This document shows positions 38,040-47,987 of a DNA stretch of 64,000 nucleotides, piece after piece. The notes under the pieces are model-generated. The model had not been told where the DNA came from, did no database searches, and was given only the letters and a program-made list of their open reading frames with translations. This stretch comes from CAVQCX01 sp963775335 (GTDB lineage: Bacteria; Pseudomonadota; Gammaproteobacteria; Chromatiales; Chromatiaceae). The first letter of the stretch is position 1. Each line of letters starts with the position of its first letter. The position numbers and the translations under genes were made by a program. The stretch is taken from assembly GCA_963775335.1 (NCBI GenBank), contig CAVZIJ010000002.1:1337111-1401110 (forward strand), given 5' to 3'.

Positions 38040-38216
38040 TTATTGCGCTCCGCTGATAGCTTTCAACTGCTTCAACGAAGTCTTGGCGACAACGCTATAC
38101 GTGTACAGCGCATCGCTCTCGACAACGGAGTGGCGCCTTGCCTGCTCCCCTTGCGCCTGCGAGGTTTGCGGTTGCACGGTATCGTGCCCACTAGCCGGAG
38201 CTTCTTGCGGTTTCAT
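38040..38216 (-). CDS. Small hypothetical protein after the GAF-like gene
   Basis: A 58-residue frame MKPQEAPASGHDTVQPQTSQ to LKQLKAISGAQ begins 27 bp after the stop of the membrane GAF-like gene, same strand. Its polar Gln/Ser/Ala composition looks like a real small protein, but no clear ribosome site is seen. Function unknown. Confidence 0.4.
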   Translation of the reverse strand: MKPQEAPASGHDTVQPQTSQAQGEQARRHSVVESDALYTYSVVAKTSLKQLKAISGAQ

Positions 38217-38243
38217 TGTGTGTTCTCGGACGTATGGTTGTAG

Positions 38244-39176
38244 TTATTGGCCTGCTTTTTGCCTTAGCAAGCGCAATCGGTCTTCGAGCAATATGCGCTG
38301 CGCGAAGGGTTCGATTACCTCCCGAAGATAGTCTTTATCCTCGAAAACACCAGGTTCGTTGATAAATATGCTAAGTACATAGGGCACCTCATCTCTCTCC
38401 GAGTCCCGCAATGGCATACAGAGTACCGAGCCATTTCGGGGGACGCTAGAGTTGTTCGTCACAAAGTACGTAGGCGCATCCTTAGCGAGGTCTTCCTTTA
38501 CGTCTGCAACAACGACGATATCGTTTCGCCGCAGGGCTGCGCCGGGCACGCCGCTGTCAAGCCCAAATTGGCCCTCGGGAATCGATGGGCGCTGATCAGT
38601 CGGATAGTAGAACGGATAGCCGAAATGGCGGGCAGCGTAATCCGGTGCAAACAAGACCACGTTGACTGACCTGCCTTCTCTTCCGTGTGTGAAGAACCTG
38701 GAAATCTGCTCAATGATATACGCAATCTGCAGGTCGGGCTGAGTGATGGTGGAGAAGATCTCCGCCCGCGACAAAACCTCGCCAGCTTTGATTTTCTTGC
38801 ACACTTGGACGAAACGGGATGACTTGTGGTGAACGATGTCCTTGATGTGCGAGAAAATCCGAACTTGCTCGCGGAGAGCAAGGCCCAGCCGCTGTTTTTC
38901 CTGATCGGCCTCCGTCGCCGCCTTCTGCAGTTCTTTAACGTAACCCTTATCAAGGTTAATGTATATGACCGCTAAGACCGCCGATACAACCGCTCCCGCA
39001 AAGTAGACGGTCAGCCTCGCCCTGGGTTCAAACAAGTGCAACTCGTAGACGAGTGGTATTGCGAGCGCGAAAAGCGGTGAAGCAGCCGGGAGGATGTACG
39101 CACGAAGCGCTTTAGATTCTCGAAACTGGGCTCGCAACCACCCCATCGGACCATCCTGGATGATGGTAGACCTCAT
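38244..39176 (-). CDS. Membrane-anchored GAF-like protein
   Basis: Two membrane spans (LPAASPLFALAIPLVYELHL and VYFAGAVVSAVLAVIYINL) are followed by a helical linker (VKELQKAATEADQEKQRLGL). A roughly 180-residue soluble domain contains VLCMPLRDSERDEVPYVLSI, the pattern of a GAF small-molecule sensor. The start is unsure: ATG 39176, ATG 39146 or TTG 39218. No output domain is present, so it may signal through a partner. Base use is less GC-rich than the trp genes, and it marks the start of the accessory region. Confidence 0.6.
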   Translation of the reverse strand: MRSTIIQDGPMGWLRAQFRESKALRAYILPAASPLFALAIPLVYELHLFEPRARLTVYFAGAVVSAVLAVIYINLDKGYVKELQKAATEADQEKQRLGLALREQVRIFSHIKDIVHHKSSRFVQVCKKIKAGEVLSRAEIFSTITQPDLQIAYIIEQISRFFTHGREGRSVNVVLFAPDYAARHFGYPFYYPTDQRPSIPEGQFGLDSGVPGAALRRNDIVVVADVKEDLAKDAPTYFVTNNSSVPRNGSVLCMPLRDSERDEVPYVLSIFINEPGVFEDKDYLREVIEPFAQRILLEDRLRLLRQKAGQ

Positions 39177-39374
39177 AGCGACGCGGCTAAATCTAAAGAA
39201 GAACCTGCTGATTGTCAACGAGATTTGTCAGCTTTGGCCGAGCCCCAGGATCAGGCCAACCTGTTTCAGCAGGCGGAACCGACTGCGCGGGCCCCGGGGC
39301 ATCAGCCCCTCCTCTGACCCCAAGCCTGGCATCCTCCAAGAGCGCGATAGCGTACTTACACCGACAATGGGCTG

Positions 39375-39785
39375 GCCTGGCCCCCCCGGGTCTGTCGGGC
39401 CCTCCGCGAACCCCCCAAGAACCGTGGGTGCACCATCCCTGCGGTGGATGAAATACGGTTGCTTCCCGTGCCCGGCCTCCCACTCGTAGGACCCGTCGGC
39501 GGGGATCAGACAGCGCCGATGCCGGAAGGCGTCCCGATATGCGGGCTTCTCGTGGACGGTCTCGGCCCGGGCATTCATCATCGAGTAGCGGGAGTCCGGC
39601 CCCTGCGACCAGTGAGGCACCAGACCCCAGCGCAGGATGCTCAGATCACGCCGCCCTTCTTGATCGGTGGTGCATGCCCACATCGGCTGTGTAGGCCACG
39701 TTGTAGCGGGGCGTCAGGTTCCCCAGATTCCGCTCCTCGACGCCGAAGAGTCGGGCGTAGTCCTCGGCGAGGGAAGATTGGGCGC
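39375..39785 (-). pseudogene. SRAP (HMCES/YedK) family remnant
   Basis: SRAP proteins crosslink abasic sites through Cys2. Here SSLAEDYARLFGVEERNLGN and PRYNVA lie in one frame (about 39690-39785). The rest lies in another: ILRWGLVPHWSQ, MMNARAETVHEKPAYRDAFR and RCLIPADGSYEWEAG. The initiating MCGR with Cys2 is absent, and after FAEGPTDPGG the sequence loses family likeness. It is therefore N-terminally truncated, frameshifted and degenerate at the C-terminus. It ends about 100 bp before the helicase operon. Confidence 0.75.
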
Positions 39786-39889
39786 GGCGATTGACCGGGG
39801 GTGGTAAGGAAGGTAACTGGTCGGCATGCGCTATCCTCCCTCAACTACCCCGATTAGTCTTCTGCCGCGCAGACTGCTGGGAGCAAAGC

Positions 39890-42800
39890 ATGAACGTGTT
39901 CGACCTCCGCGACCGTCTCGTGGGCGACTACGCCCGTTACACGGCCAGCTTCATCAGGATCGCGGACCTGCGGATCTCCGGCAAGGTGCAGTCCGAGCTA
40001 GCGGCCGGCGCTTTCTGGCCCCAGCCGATGCTCCAGCTCAACCCCAATTTCTTACCGGGCGGCACGATTGAGGACCTCGTTTCCCAGGGGACGCTCCACC
40101 CCGAGTGCGCCAGGATCTTCAAGCTCGACAAGTCCCAAGCGGACCACATCGGCAAATCCATCCAGCTTCACGCCCACCAGCGCGACGCGATCCTCAAGGC
40201 CAAAGAGGGCAAGTCCTATGTCCTGACCAGTGGCACCGGGTCCGGGAAGAGTCTGACCTACATCGTTCCCATCGTGGACCACGTGCTCCGCAATGGTTCA
40301 GGGCGGGGTATCCAGGCCATTGTGGTCTACCCGATGAACGCCTTGGCCAACAGCCAGGAGGAGGAACTCGGCAAGTTCCTGAACCCCGGCTACCCGGAGG
40401 GCAACCCGCCGGTACGCTTCGCCCGCTACACGGGCCAGGAGAAAGGCGAAGCCCGCGAGCTGATCCGGAGCAATCCGCCCGACATCCTCCTCACCAATTA
40501 CATGATGCTGGAGCTGCTGCTGACCCGCACCGAGGACCGTGAACTGGTGCGAGCGGCAGAGGGGCTGCGCTTCCTGGTGTTCGACGAGCTGCATACCTAC
40601 CGGGGGCGTCAAGGTGCTGACGTAGCCCTCCTGATCCGGCGCTGTCGCCAGGCGTTCGGCGGCCACGACATCACCTGCGTCGGCACTTCGGCGACCATGG
40701 CCAGCGGTGGGACCACAGAAGAACAGAAGCGCGAGGTCGCGAAGGTCGCCCAGATGCTGTTCGGCATCCCGTTCGATGCCTCGCAGATCATCGGGGAAAC
40801 GCTGGAACGTGCAACCCCCGAGGTGGACCTCGACGACCCAGGGGTCCTAACGACCGTTTGGAACACGGTGACCTCGGCGGCGCCCCCACCCGAAAGCTAT
40901 GACGAGTTTCGGACCCATCCCCTGGCATCCTGGATCGAGTCAGTCTTCGGTATCCGCAGGGAAGAGGGTACCGGTCGACTCGTCCGCCAGGCGCCGCAAC
41001 GTTTGGTGGGGGATTCCAGTGCCGGCGAAGAACTCGCCAGGCTTACCGGGACAAATCCCGAAGCATGCAGTAGTGCCCTACAACGTTTCCTGCTCAAGGG
41101 CTCCGCCCTGTACCGCGGTTCATCGAGCCGCTTCCCGATTTTCGCCTTTCGGCTGCACCAGTTCTTCACACGCGGCGATACCGTCTGGGCCACTGTCGAG
41201 CCAGAGGCGGATCGACACCTGGAAATGGCTAAGCAGGTGGCTAAGCCTGGGGAGCCGGACAAGCCGCTGTTCCCGCTGGTCTTCTGTCGGCACTGCGGAA
41301 CCGCCTATTACCGGGTCAAGCATGTCGCGGGCGATCAAGGCGCATCCCTGCTGCCACGAGATGACCGCCGGGAAGAGGGCGACGACGGCAGCGGCGACGC
41401 CTATCTCTACATGTCGGCGTCCTCCCCCTGGCCACCGGCAGACGGCCCGGACCTCCTGGAACGCCTGCCGGCCTTCATGAAGGAGTTTTCGACCCAAGGA
41501 GTGGAAAGGGTTCGAGCGGATTCTCGGAAGGACCTACCTTTTCCCGTGTTCGTCGATGCCGGGGGCCGCCTGGTATCCGAGGGGCAAGGCGTCGATGCGG
41601 CGCTGATTCAGCGCAACTTCCTCTTCTGTCTCGAACCGACTTGCGGTGTTGCCTACACCAGGAATCAGCGCTCCGAGCGCGCCAAGCTCGCAACGCTTGG
41701 CGTGGACAACCGGAGCACGGCGACCACCATCCTCGCCGTGCGCTCCTTGATCGAATTGCAGTCGGATCTGGACCTCGAACCTGAAGCCCGCAAGCTCCTC
41801 AGCTTCACCGACAACCGGCAGGATGCCTCGCTCCAAGCCGGCCACTTCAACGACTTCACCCAGGTCGCGCTGCTCCGCTCGGCCCTGCATCGGGCCACAC
41901 AACAAGCCGGTCCCCTTGGTCTCGGCCACGGCGAGCTGTCCCGCAGCGTCTTTGCCGCCATGCAGCTTCGCTTTGACGAGTACGCCGCCGACTCGGAGGT
42001 CCGGGGCCCTGCCAGAAACGCGACCAACGACTCGCTGCGGCGGGTCATCGACTACTACCTGTACCGTGACTTGCAACGCGGCTGGCGGGTCACGGCCCCC
42101 AACCTGGAGGACTGCGGGCTCCTGACCTTCGACTACCAGGGCCTGCACGGGGATGACGGCCTCCTCGCCGAGACCGAGCTTTGGGAGTCAGGCTTCGATG
42201 TAACCCCCGACAGGCACACGAAGGAATTTATCGAAACGCCAGCTCCACTTCGGGCATGTCCGCCAGCGCTGTGCGAAGAGCTACTGCGCACCCTTTTGGA
42301 CGTTCTGCGGCGGGCCCTGGCAGTCAAAGTGGATGTCCTCGACCCGGAGAAACAGCTCGACCTCGTGGAGCAAACACAGCCCCGGCTCTTGGAAGGGACG
42401 GTCTGGTATCTCGAAGACCATAGAGAGCTTGTGAGGTCGGTGGTTGCGTTTCCACGCTCCAGGCGGCAACAGGACCGCGCCGGGTTCTTTATCTCGTCCT
42501 ACGGCGGCTTTGGGCGCTACCTGAAACGCCGGCTGGTGGATCACGTGCCGCCAGGCCAGCCATTCGGGCGCGACCAGGTGGATCAGGCGATCCGCTTCCT
42601 CTTGCTGGCCCTGAAGCGCTACGGCATTGTGGAACAGGTGCGCGGCGGTGATGACCCCGGCTATCAGATCAACGCGGACGCCCTGCGTTGGTTACCGGAC
42701 CAGGGCGACATTCGGCCGCTGGACCGGACTCGGCTCCTGGAGGCAGGCGAGGTCCCCCCCGAGGTCAACCGGTACTTCGTCGAGTGCTACCGCCGCTTCG

Positions 42801-45145
42801 TCGATCTCAAGTGCGTACTCGAAGCGCGCGAGCACACCGCCCAGGTCACCGCCGAGGACCGCGAAGAGCGGGAGGACCGATTCCGCAGCGGCAACCTGCC
42901 GCTTCTGTTCTGCTCCCCCACCATGGAGCTGGGCGTGGACATCGCCCAGCTCAACCTGGTCAATCTACGCAACGTCCCCCCGACCCCCGCCAACTACGCC
43001 CAGCGAAGTGGTCGCGCGGGGCGCGGCGGCCAGCCGGCCCTCGTCTATACCTACTGTGCCGGACGCAGCCCACACGACCAATACTTCTTCCGGGAACCGA
43101 ACAAGATGGTCGCCGGGGCCGTTGCCCCGCCCCGCATCGATCTGCGCAACCATGATCTGGTGCGTTCACACATCTACGCCATCTGGATGGAGGTGGCGAA
43201 GCCCGACCTGGGCAAGACCCTCACCGCTGTTCTGCGTCTGGATCGTGACGACGGGAAGGTGCCCCTGGCCGTCAAGGAGCCCCTCGTCCAGGAACTGCGA
43301 AATCCCGCGCACCGTGCTGCGGCCCTGGCCAAGGCCAACATTCTAGTCGCCGGAATCGGCGCGGAGCTGGCCTCCGCGGGTTGGTTCCACCCCGATTGGA
43401 CCCGGGAGGCCCTGGACCAGATCGAGCGCGCCTTCGACAACGCCTGTGACCGCTGGCGCAGCCTCTACCGTGCGGCCGTCCGCCAACGGGAACTGCACCA
43501 CAAGATCATCGGCGATCACGCGCGGCCGGACATCGAGCGCAATCACTCTCGGCGCCTGCGTGCCCAGGCCGAGAGCCAGATTCGGCTACTCACCGAGGCG
43601 GGGGGCATCTACGAGGGCGATTTCTACTCCTACCGATATTTCGCCGCCGAGGGTTTCCTGCCCGGCTACAACTTCCCGCGCCTGCCCCTCTCGGCCTATG
43701 TCCCGGGACGCCGCAGGCGCCGTGGTAGGGACGAGTTCATCTCCCGCCCGCGCTTCCTTGCCGTCTCCGAGTTCGGCCCCCGTGCGCTGATCTACCACGA
43801 GGGCGCCCGTTACCGGGTCTACAAGGTCAATCTCGACTTCGGCTCCGACGACATCGAGGACACCCATGAGCTGCTGACGGCGGTCATGAAGCGCTGTCCA
43901 GAGTGCGGTTACGCCCACCTTCAAGTCGGCCACAACCTCGCCGAGGTCTGCGACCGCTGCGCTGCCCCCCTGGACGGCCCCGCCCAGATCGAGAACCTGG
44001 TCCACCTTCAGAACGTCAGCCTTAAGCTGGCGCAGCGCATCACCTGCGACGAGGAGGAACGCCAGCGCTTCGGCTACAAGATTGTCTCCGCCTACCGATT
44101 CCCGGAAGTCGGCGGCACCCTGGACCGCAAGGACGCCGAGGTCTACTGCGGCGGAGTCTTGGCCCTGCGCATCAGCTACGGGGATGCCACGGACCTGTTT
44201 CGCATCAACCTTGGCTGGGCCAACCAGCGCGGCAATGTAGCCCCGGGGTTCCAGCTCGACCTGGAGCGTGGCTATTGGGCCAAGAATCAGGCGGATGCCG
44301 AGGACCAGGACGACGCCACTGCCGAGGGACGAATCCAACGTGTGGTGCCCTATGTTCAGGACACCAAAAACGCCCTGATTTTGCGCGCCGAGCCCCCGCG
44401 TCCAGTCCCTGAGATGGCGAGCCTACAGGCCGCCTTCAAGGAGGCGATCCAGAAGCACTTCCAGCTTGAGCCCAGGGAGCTGTCCTGCGAGCCCATGCCG
44501 ACCGCGCGGGAGCGCAAAGAGATCCTTTTTTATGAGGCGTCCGAGGGTGGCGCCGGCGTGCTGCGCCAGATCGCCGAGGACCCCACCGTCCTGCCGACCC
44601 TGGCCCGCTGTGCCCTGGAAGTCTGCCACTTCGACCCGGACACCCTTGAAGACAAGGGGGCACACACCTGCGGCAAGGCGTGCTACGAGTGCCTGCTCGA
44701 CTACGGCAACCAACCCGACCACAAGGACCTGGATCGCCACCTCATCCGCGATCTGCTGGCCAACCTGGCCCGGTCGGAATGCCGGCCCGCGGGCGGTGCC
44801 GGTTCCCGGGCCGAGCGCCTGGCGGCGCTGCGCAAGCGCACCGACAGCCAACTGGAGCGACGTTGGCTCGACCTGGTGGACAATCTCATGCTGCGCGCGC
44901 CTAGTGACGGCCAGTTCCTAATCGAATCGTGCTCGACGCGGCCCGACTTCTATTACCGAGAGCACAACACGGCGATCTACATCGACGGTCCGCACCACGA
45001 CCAGCCTGACCAGATCCGCGAGGACGAGGCCATCAGCCAGCGGTTGATGGAAGCAGGCTACGTCGTCATCCGTTTCCACCATGGTGCCGACTGGATGGAG
45101 GTGATCCACCGCCATCCGGACATCTTTGGAGCACCCCGCACATGA
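39890..45145 (+). CDS. DEAD/DEAH-type helicase with DUF1998 and nuclease-like C-terminus (candidate defence gene 1)
   Basis: This 1751-residue superfamily 2 helicase is YprA/DruE-like. Walker A LTSGTGSGKSLTY is at about residues 111-123, DELH at about 230, SAT at about 265, and motif VI AQRSGRAGRGGQPALVYTYC at about 1037. A zinc ribbon (CPEC and CDRC, about 1333-1358) is followed by a DUF1998 segment with four Cys (CGKACYECLLDYGN, about 1595). The last 100 residues read PDFYYREHNTAIYIDGPHH and AGYVVIRFHH, similar to VSR/DUF559 endonuclease folds. ATG 39890 is chosen from GGGAG upstream; the frame is open to 39791. The stop overlaps the next gene by 4 bp (ATGA). Confidence 0.85.
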   Translation: MNVFDLRDRLVGDYARYTASFIRIADLRISGKVQSELAAGAFWPQPMLQLNPNFLPGGTIEDLVSQGTLHPECARIFKLDKSQADHIGKSIQLHAHQRDAILKAKEGKSYVLTSGTGSGKSLTYIVPIVDHVLRNGSGRGIQAIVVYPMNALANSQEEELGKFLNPGYPEGNPPVRFARYTGQEKGEARELIRSNPPDILLTNYMMLELLLTRTEDRELVRAAEGLRFLVFDELHTYRGRQGADVALLIRRCRQAFGGHDITCVGTSATMASGGTTEEQKREVAKVAQMLFGIPFDASQIIGETLERATPEVDLDDPGVLTTVWNTVTSAAPPPESYDEFRTHPLASWIESVFGIRREEGTGRLVRQAPQRLVGDSSAGEELARLTGTNPEACSSALQRFLLKGSALYRGSSSRFPIFAFRLHQFFTRGDTVWATVEPEADRHLEMAKQVAKPGEPDKPLFPLVFCRHCGTAYYRVKHVAGDQGASLLPRDDRREEGDDGSGDAYLYMSASSPWPPADGPDLLERLPAFMKEFSTQGVERVRADSRKDLPFPVFVDAGGRLVSEGQGVDAALIQRNFLFCLEPTCGVAYTRNQRSERAKLATLGVDNRSTATTILAVRSLIELQSDLDLEPEARKLLSFTDNRQDASLQAGHFNDFTQVALLRSALHRATQQAGPLGLGHGELSRSVFAAMQLRFDEYAADSEVRGPARNATNDSLRRVIDYYLYRDLQRGWRVTAPNLEDCGLLTFDYQGLHGDDGLLAETELWESGFDVTPDRHTKEFIETPAPLRACPPALCEELLRTLLDVLRRALAVKVDVLDPEKQLDLVEQTQPRLLEGTVWYLEDHRELVRSVVAFPRSRRQQDRAGFFISSYGGFGRYLKRRLVDHVPPGQPFGRDQVDQAIRFLLLALKRYGIVEQVRGGDDPGYQINADALRWLPDQGDIRPLDRTRLLEAGEVPPEVNRYFVECYRRFVDLKCVLEAREHTAQVTAEDREEREDRFRSGNLPLLFCSPTMELGVDIAQLNLVNLRNVPPTPANYAQRSGRAGRGGQPALVYTYCAGRSPHDQYFFREPNKMVAGAVAPPRIDLRNHDLVRSHIYAIWMEVAKPDLGKTLTAVLRLDRDDGKVPLAVKEPLVQELRNPAHRAAALAKANILVAGIGAELASAGWFHPDWTREALDQIERAFDNACDRWRSLYRAAVRQRELHHKIIGDHARPDIERNHSRRLRAQAESQIRLLTEAGGIYEGDFYSYRYFAAEGFLPGYNFPRLPLSAYVPGRRRRRGRDEFISRPRFLAVSEFGPRALIYHEGARYRVYKVNLDFGSDDIEDTHELLTAVMKRCPECGYAHLQVGHNLAEVCDRCAAPLDGPAQIENLVHLQNVSLKLAQRITCDEEERQRFGYKIVSAYRFPEVGGTLDRKDAEVYCGGVLALRISYGDATDLFRINLGWANQRGNVAPGFQLDLERGYWAKNQADAEDQDDATAEGRIQRVVPYVQDTKNALILRAEPPRPVPEMASLQAAFKEAIQKHFQLEPRELSCEPMPTARERKEILFYEASEGGAGVLRQIAEDPTVLPTLARCALEVCHFDPDTLEDKGAHTCGKACYECLLDYGNQPDHKDLDRHLIRDLLANLARSECRPAGGAGSRAERLAALRKRTDSQLERRWLDLVDNLMLRAPSDGQFLIESCSTRPDFYYREHNTAIYIDGPHHDQPDQIREDEAISQRLMEAGYVVIRFHHGADWMEVIHRHPDIFGAPRT

Positions 45146-47982
45146 CCGCTGCCGTTCTCTCCAAGCCCGGCACCCTGGTCCACGCCCGCGGTCGCGAGTG
45201 GGTGGTCCTGCCCGAGTCTTCGGACGAGCTGCTGCTGGTCCGGCCAGTCGGTGGCCTGGACGAAGAGATCACCGGCATCCTGCCGGTTGTCGAGCCGGTC
45301 CGCTCCGCCGCCTTTTCCCTGCCCAGCCGGGACGACCTCGGGGACTTCTCCGCCGGGCAACGCCTGCGTGACGCCGCCCGTCTGTCCACCCGCGCCGCCG
45401 CCGGGCCCTTCCGCAGCTTCGGGCGCATTGCGGTGGAGCCGCGCCCCTACCAGCTCGTGCCACTGATGATGGCCCTCAAGCTGGACCCGGTACGCCTCCT
45501 GATCGCCGACGACGTGGGCATCGGCAAGACCATCGAGGCCAGCACGATTGCCCGGGAGCTGGTTGACCGCGGGGAGATCAGCCGGCTGGCCGTGCTGTGC
45601 CCGCCACAGCTTGCGGAGCAGTGGCAACAGGAGCTAGCCGAGAAGTTCCACATCGACGCCGAGCTGATCCTGTCCAGCACCATCCAACGCCTGGAGCGCG
45701 ACCTGCCGGTGGGCGTCTCCGTCTTCGACCGCCACCGCTTCACGGTCGTCTCCACCGACTTCATCAAGTCCGCCCGACGGGCCGAGGACTTCATCCTCAA
45801 GTGCCCCGAGCTCGTCATCGTGGACGAGGCCCACGGCTGCACCCTGGCCGGCGGGGTCGGGCGCGGTCGCCAGCAGCGCTACGAGCTGGTGCGGCGCATC
45901 GCCGAAGACCCGGCGCGCCACCTGGTCCTGGTCACCGCCACCCCGCACAGCGGCAACGAGGAAGCCTTCCGCTCGCTGCTCAGCCTGCTCGATACCAGCT
46001 TCGCCAATCTCCCCACGGACCTCGACAGGGCGGAGCGCGAGGGCATCCGACGGAAGCTCGCCGCCCATCTGGTCCAACGCCGCCGGGCGGACATACGCCA
46101 CTACCTGGAGACGGACACCGCCTTCCCGACGCGCCTGGACAAGGAGGCCACCTATACCTTCAGCAAGGAGTACCGCGCCCTGTTCGAGGACATCCTCGCC
46201 TTCGCCCGAGGCTACGTCTCCAGCCCCGGTGGTGGGCGCCGCCATCAGCGTGTGCGCTATTGGTCGGCCCTGGCCCTGCTCCGCTGCGTCTCCTCCAGCC
46301 CCGCCGCGGCCGCCGCGACCTTGCGCAACCGCGCCGCCGCGGATCAGGCCGACGAAGTCGACGTGGATGAAGTCGGCCGCCGCACGGTCCTGGACCAGGG
46401 CGACAGCGACGATGCCCTAGCCCTGGACTTCAGCCCCGGTTCGGATACGGAAGCCAGCGGCGAGGGCACCCGCCGTCGCCTGCTGGAATTCGCCCGCCGT
46501 GCCGAGGCCCTACCCGCCGCCAGCGACCACAAGCTCCAAGCGGGAACCCGCGAGGTCAAGGCCCTGCTCAAGGACGGGTTCCAGCCCGTGGTCTTCTGCC
46601 GCTTCATCGATACTGCGGACTATCTGGCCCGCGAGCTGCGCGAAGCCCTCCCGGAGAGGGTGCGGATCGAGTCCGTCACCGGCCTGCTGCCCCCCGCCGA
46701 GCGCGAGGCCCGCATCGCCGCCCTGGCCGCCGAGCCGGGTCAGTACGTCCTCGTCTGCACCGACTGCCTGTCTGAGGGCATCAACCTCCAACAACAGTTC
46801 AATGCCGTGCTCCACTACGACCTAGCCTGGAACCCGACCCGCCACGAGCAGCGCGAGGGCCGAGTGGACCGCTTCGGGCAAGAGAAACCGGAGGTCCGAG
46901 TCATCACCTACTACGGCACCGACAACCCTATCGACGGCGTGATCCTCGATGTACTCATCCGCAAGCACAAGGCCATCAAGAGCGACTTGGGCGTCACCGT
47001 GGCGGTGCCCGGGTCCAGCGAGCTGATCGCCGAGGCGCTGTTCGAGGGGGCCCTCTTTCGGGAGAAGAGCGCCTCCCACCCCATGCAGTTGGGATTGGAC
47101 TTCATCGACGACCTGGAGCCCAAGAAGCAGGCGCTGCACGCCGAATGGGACAACGCCCGCGACCGCGAGAAGGCCAGCCGCTCGCGCTTCGCCCAGCACA
47201 CCCTCAAGCCGGAGGCCGTCGCCGCGGAACTGGCCGAAGTGCGCGGCGCCATCGGTCGCAGTGAAGATGTTGCGCGGTTCTTCCATGCCGTGCTCCAGGC
47301 CGCGACCGTGCCAGCGCAGACCGCCGGCAAGGCCGTGACCGTCCACCTGAGCCCCGAGACGCCCCGCGCCCTGCGCCAGGCCATCGGCCGCGACGAGCCG
47401 TTCACCGGCCGTTTTGACCTCCCGTTGCAGGAGGGCGAGATCTATCTGGGGCGCACCAGCCCGGTCATCGAAGGTCTGGCAAGCTGGACCCTGGACCAAG
47501 CGCTCGACCCGGTGGCCCGCGAAGCTCGCCCCGTTGCCGCTCGCTGCGGTATCGGTTCCTTCTCCACAGTCAACACCCGAACCACCCTGCTGGTCGCCCG
47601 CTTTCGTTACCACTTGCAGATCGCCCGGGTGGGCACCGGGGGCGAGACGCTCCTGTGCGAGGAGATCCTTCCCCTGGCCTATACGGGCCCTGCCGACGCC
47701 CCACAATGGCTCGTCCCCGAGGAAGGGGAGCGCCTGCTCGGCGCCCGCCCGGACCAGAACCTGGGGCAGACCGCGATCGACCAACAGCTTGACCTCTTGC
47801 TCTCGGCTCTGCTCAAGCTACAGCGCGCCCTGAAACCCCTGGCAGCGGAGCGTGCCGCCCGCCAGCTTGCCGCCCATGAACGCGTCCGCGAGGCCGCCCG
47901 CACCAAGGGACGAGTGAGCATCGAGCCTGTGCTCCCGGTGGACATCCTGGGAGCCTATGTCCTGCTGCCAAAGCTGAGCTGA
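45142..47982 (+). CDS. SNF2-family helicase, DrmD-like (candidate defence gene 2)
   Basis: This 946-residue Swi2/Snf2 ATPase has Walker A IADDVGIGKTIEAS at about 121-134, motif II VDEAHGC at about 226, motif III VTATPHSGNEE at about 264, and motifs V/VI CTDCLSEGINLQ and EQREGRVDRFGQ at about 538-575. An N-terminal segment of 90 residues and a C-terminal helical 300 residues flank the motor. The DVG-IGKT form and length are as in DISARM DrmD and HepA-like translocases. It starts inside the stop of gene 1 and ends 5 bp before gene 3, so the three are translated together. Confidence 0.87.
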   Translation: MTAAVLSKPGTLVHARGREWVVLPESSDELLLVRPVGGLDEEITGILPVVEPVRSAAFSLPSRDDLGDFSAGQRLRDAARLSTRAAAGPFRSFGRIAVEPRPYQLVPLMMALKLDPVRLLIADDVGIGKTIEASTIARELVDRGEISRLAVLCPPQLAEQWQQELAEKFHIDAELILSSTIQRLERDLPVGVSVFDRHRFTVVSTDFIKSARRAEDFILKCPELVIVDEAHGCTLAGGVGRGRQQRYELVRRIAEDPARHLVLVTATPHSGNEEAFRSLLSLLDTSFANLPTDLDRAEREGIRRKLAAHLVQRRRADIRHYLETDTAFPTRLDKEATYTFSKEYRALFEDILAFARGYVSSPGGGRRHQRVRYWSALALLRCVSSSPAAAAATLRNRAAADQADEVDVDEVGRRTVLDQGDSDDALALDFSPGSDTEASGEGTRRRLLEFARRAEALPAASDHKLQAGTREVKALLKDGFQPVVFCRFIDTADYLARELREALPERVRIESVTGLLPPAEREARIAALAAEPGQYVLVCTDCLSEGINLQQQFNAVLHYDLAWNPTRHEQREGRVDRFGQEKPEVRVITYYGTDNPIDGVILDVLIRKHKAIKSDLGVTVAVPGSSELIAEALFEGALFREKSASHPMQLGLDFIDDLEPKKQALHAEWDNARDREKASRSRFAQHTLKPEAVAAELAEVRGAIGRSEDVARFFHAVLQAATVPAQTAGKAVTVHLSPETPRALRQAIGRDEPFTGRFDLPLQEGEIYLGRTSPVIEGLASWTLDQALDPVAREARPVAARCGIGSFSTVNTRTTLLVARFRYHLQIARVGTGGETLLCEEILPLAYTGPADAPQWLVPEEGERLLGARPDQNLGQTAIDQQLDLLLSALLKLQRALKPLAAERAARQLAAHERVREAARTKGRVSIEPVLPVDILGAYVLLPKLS

Positions 47983-47987
47983 TCGCC

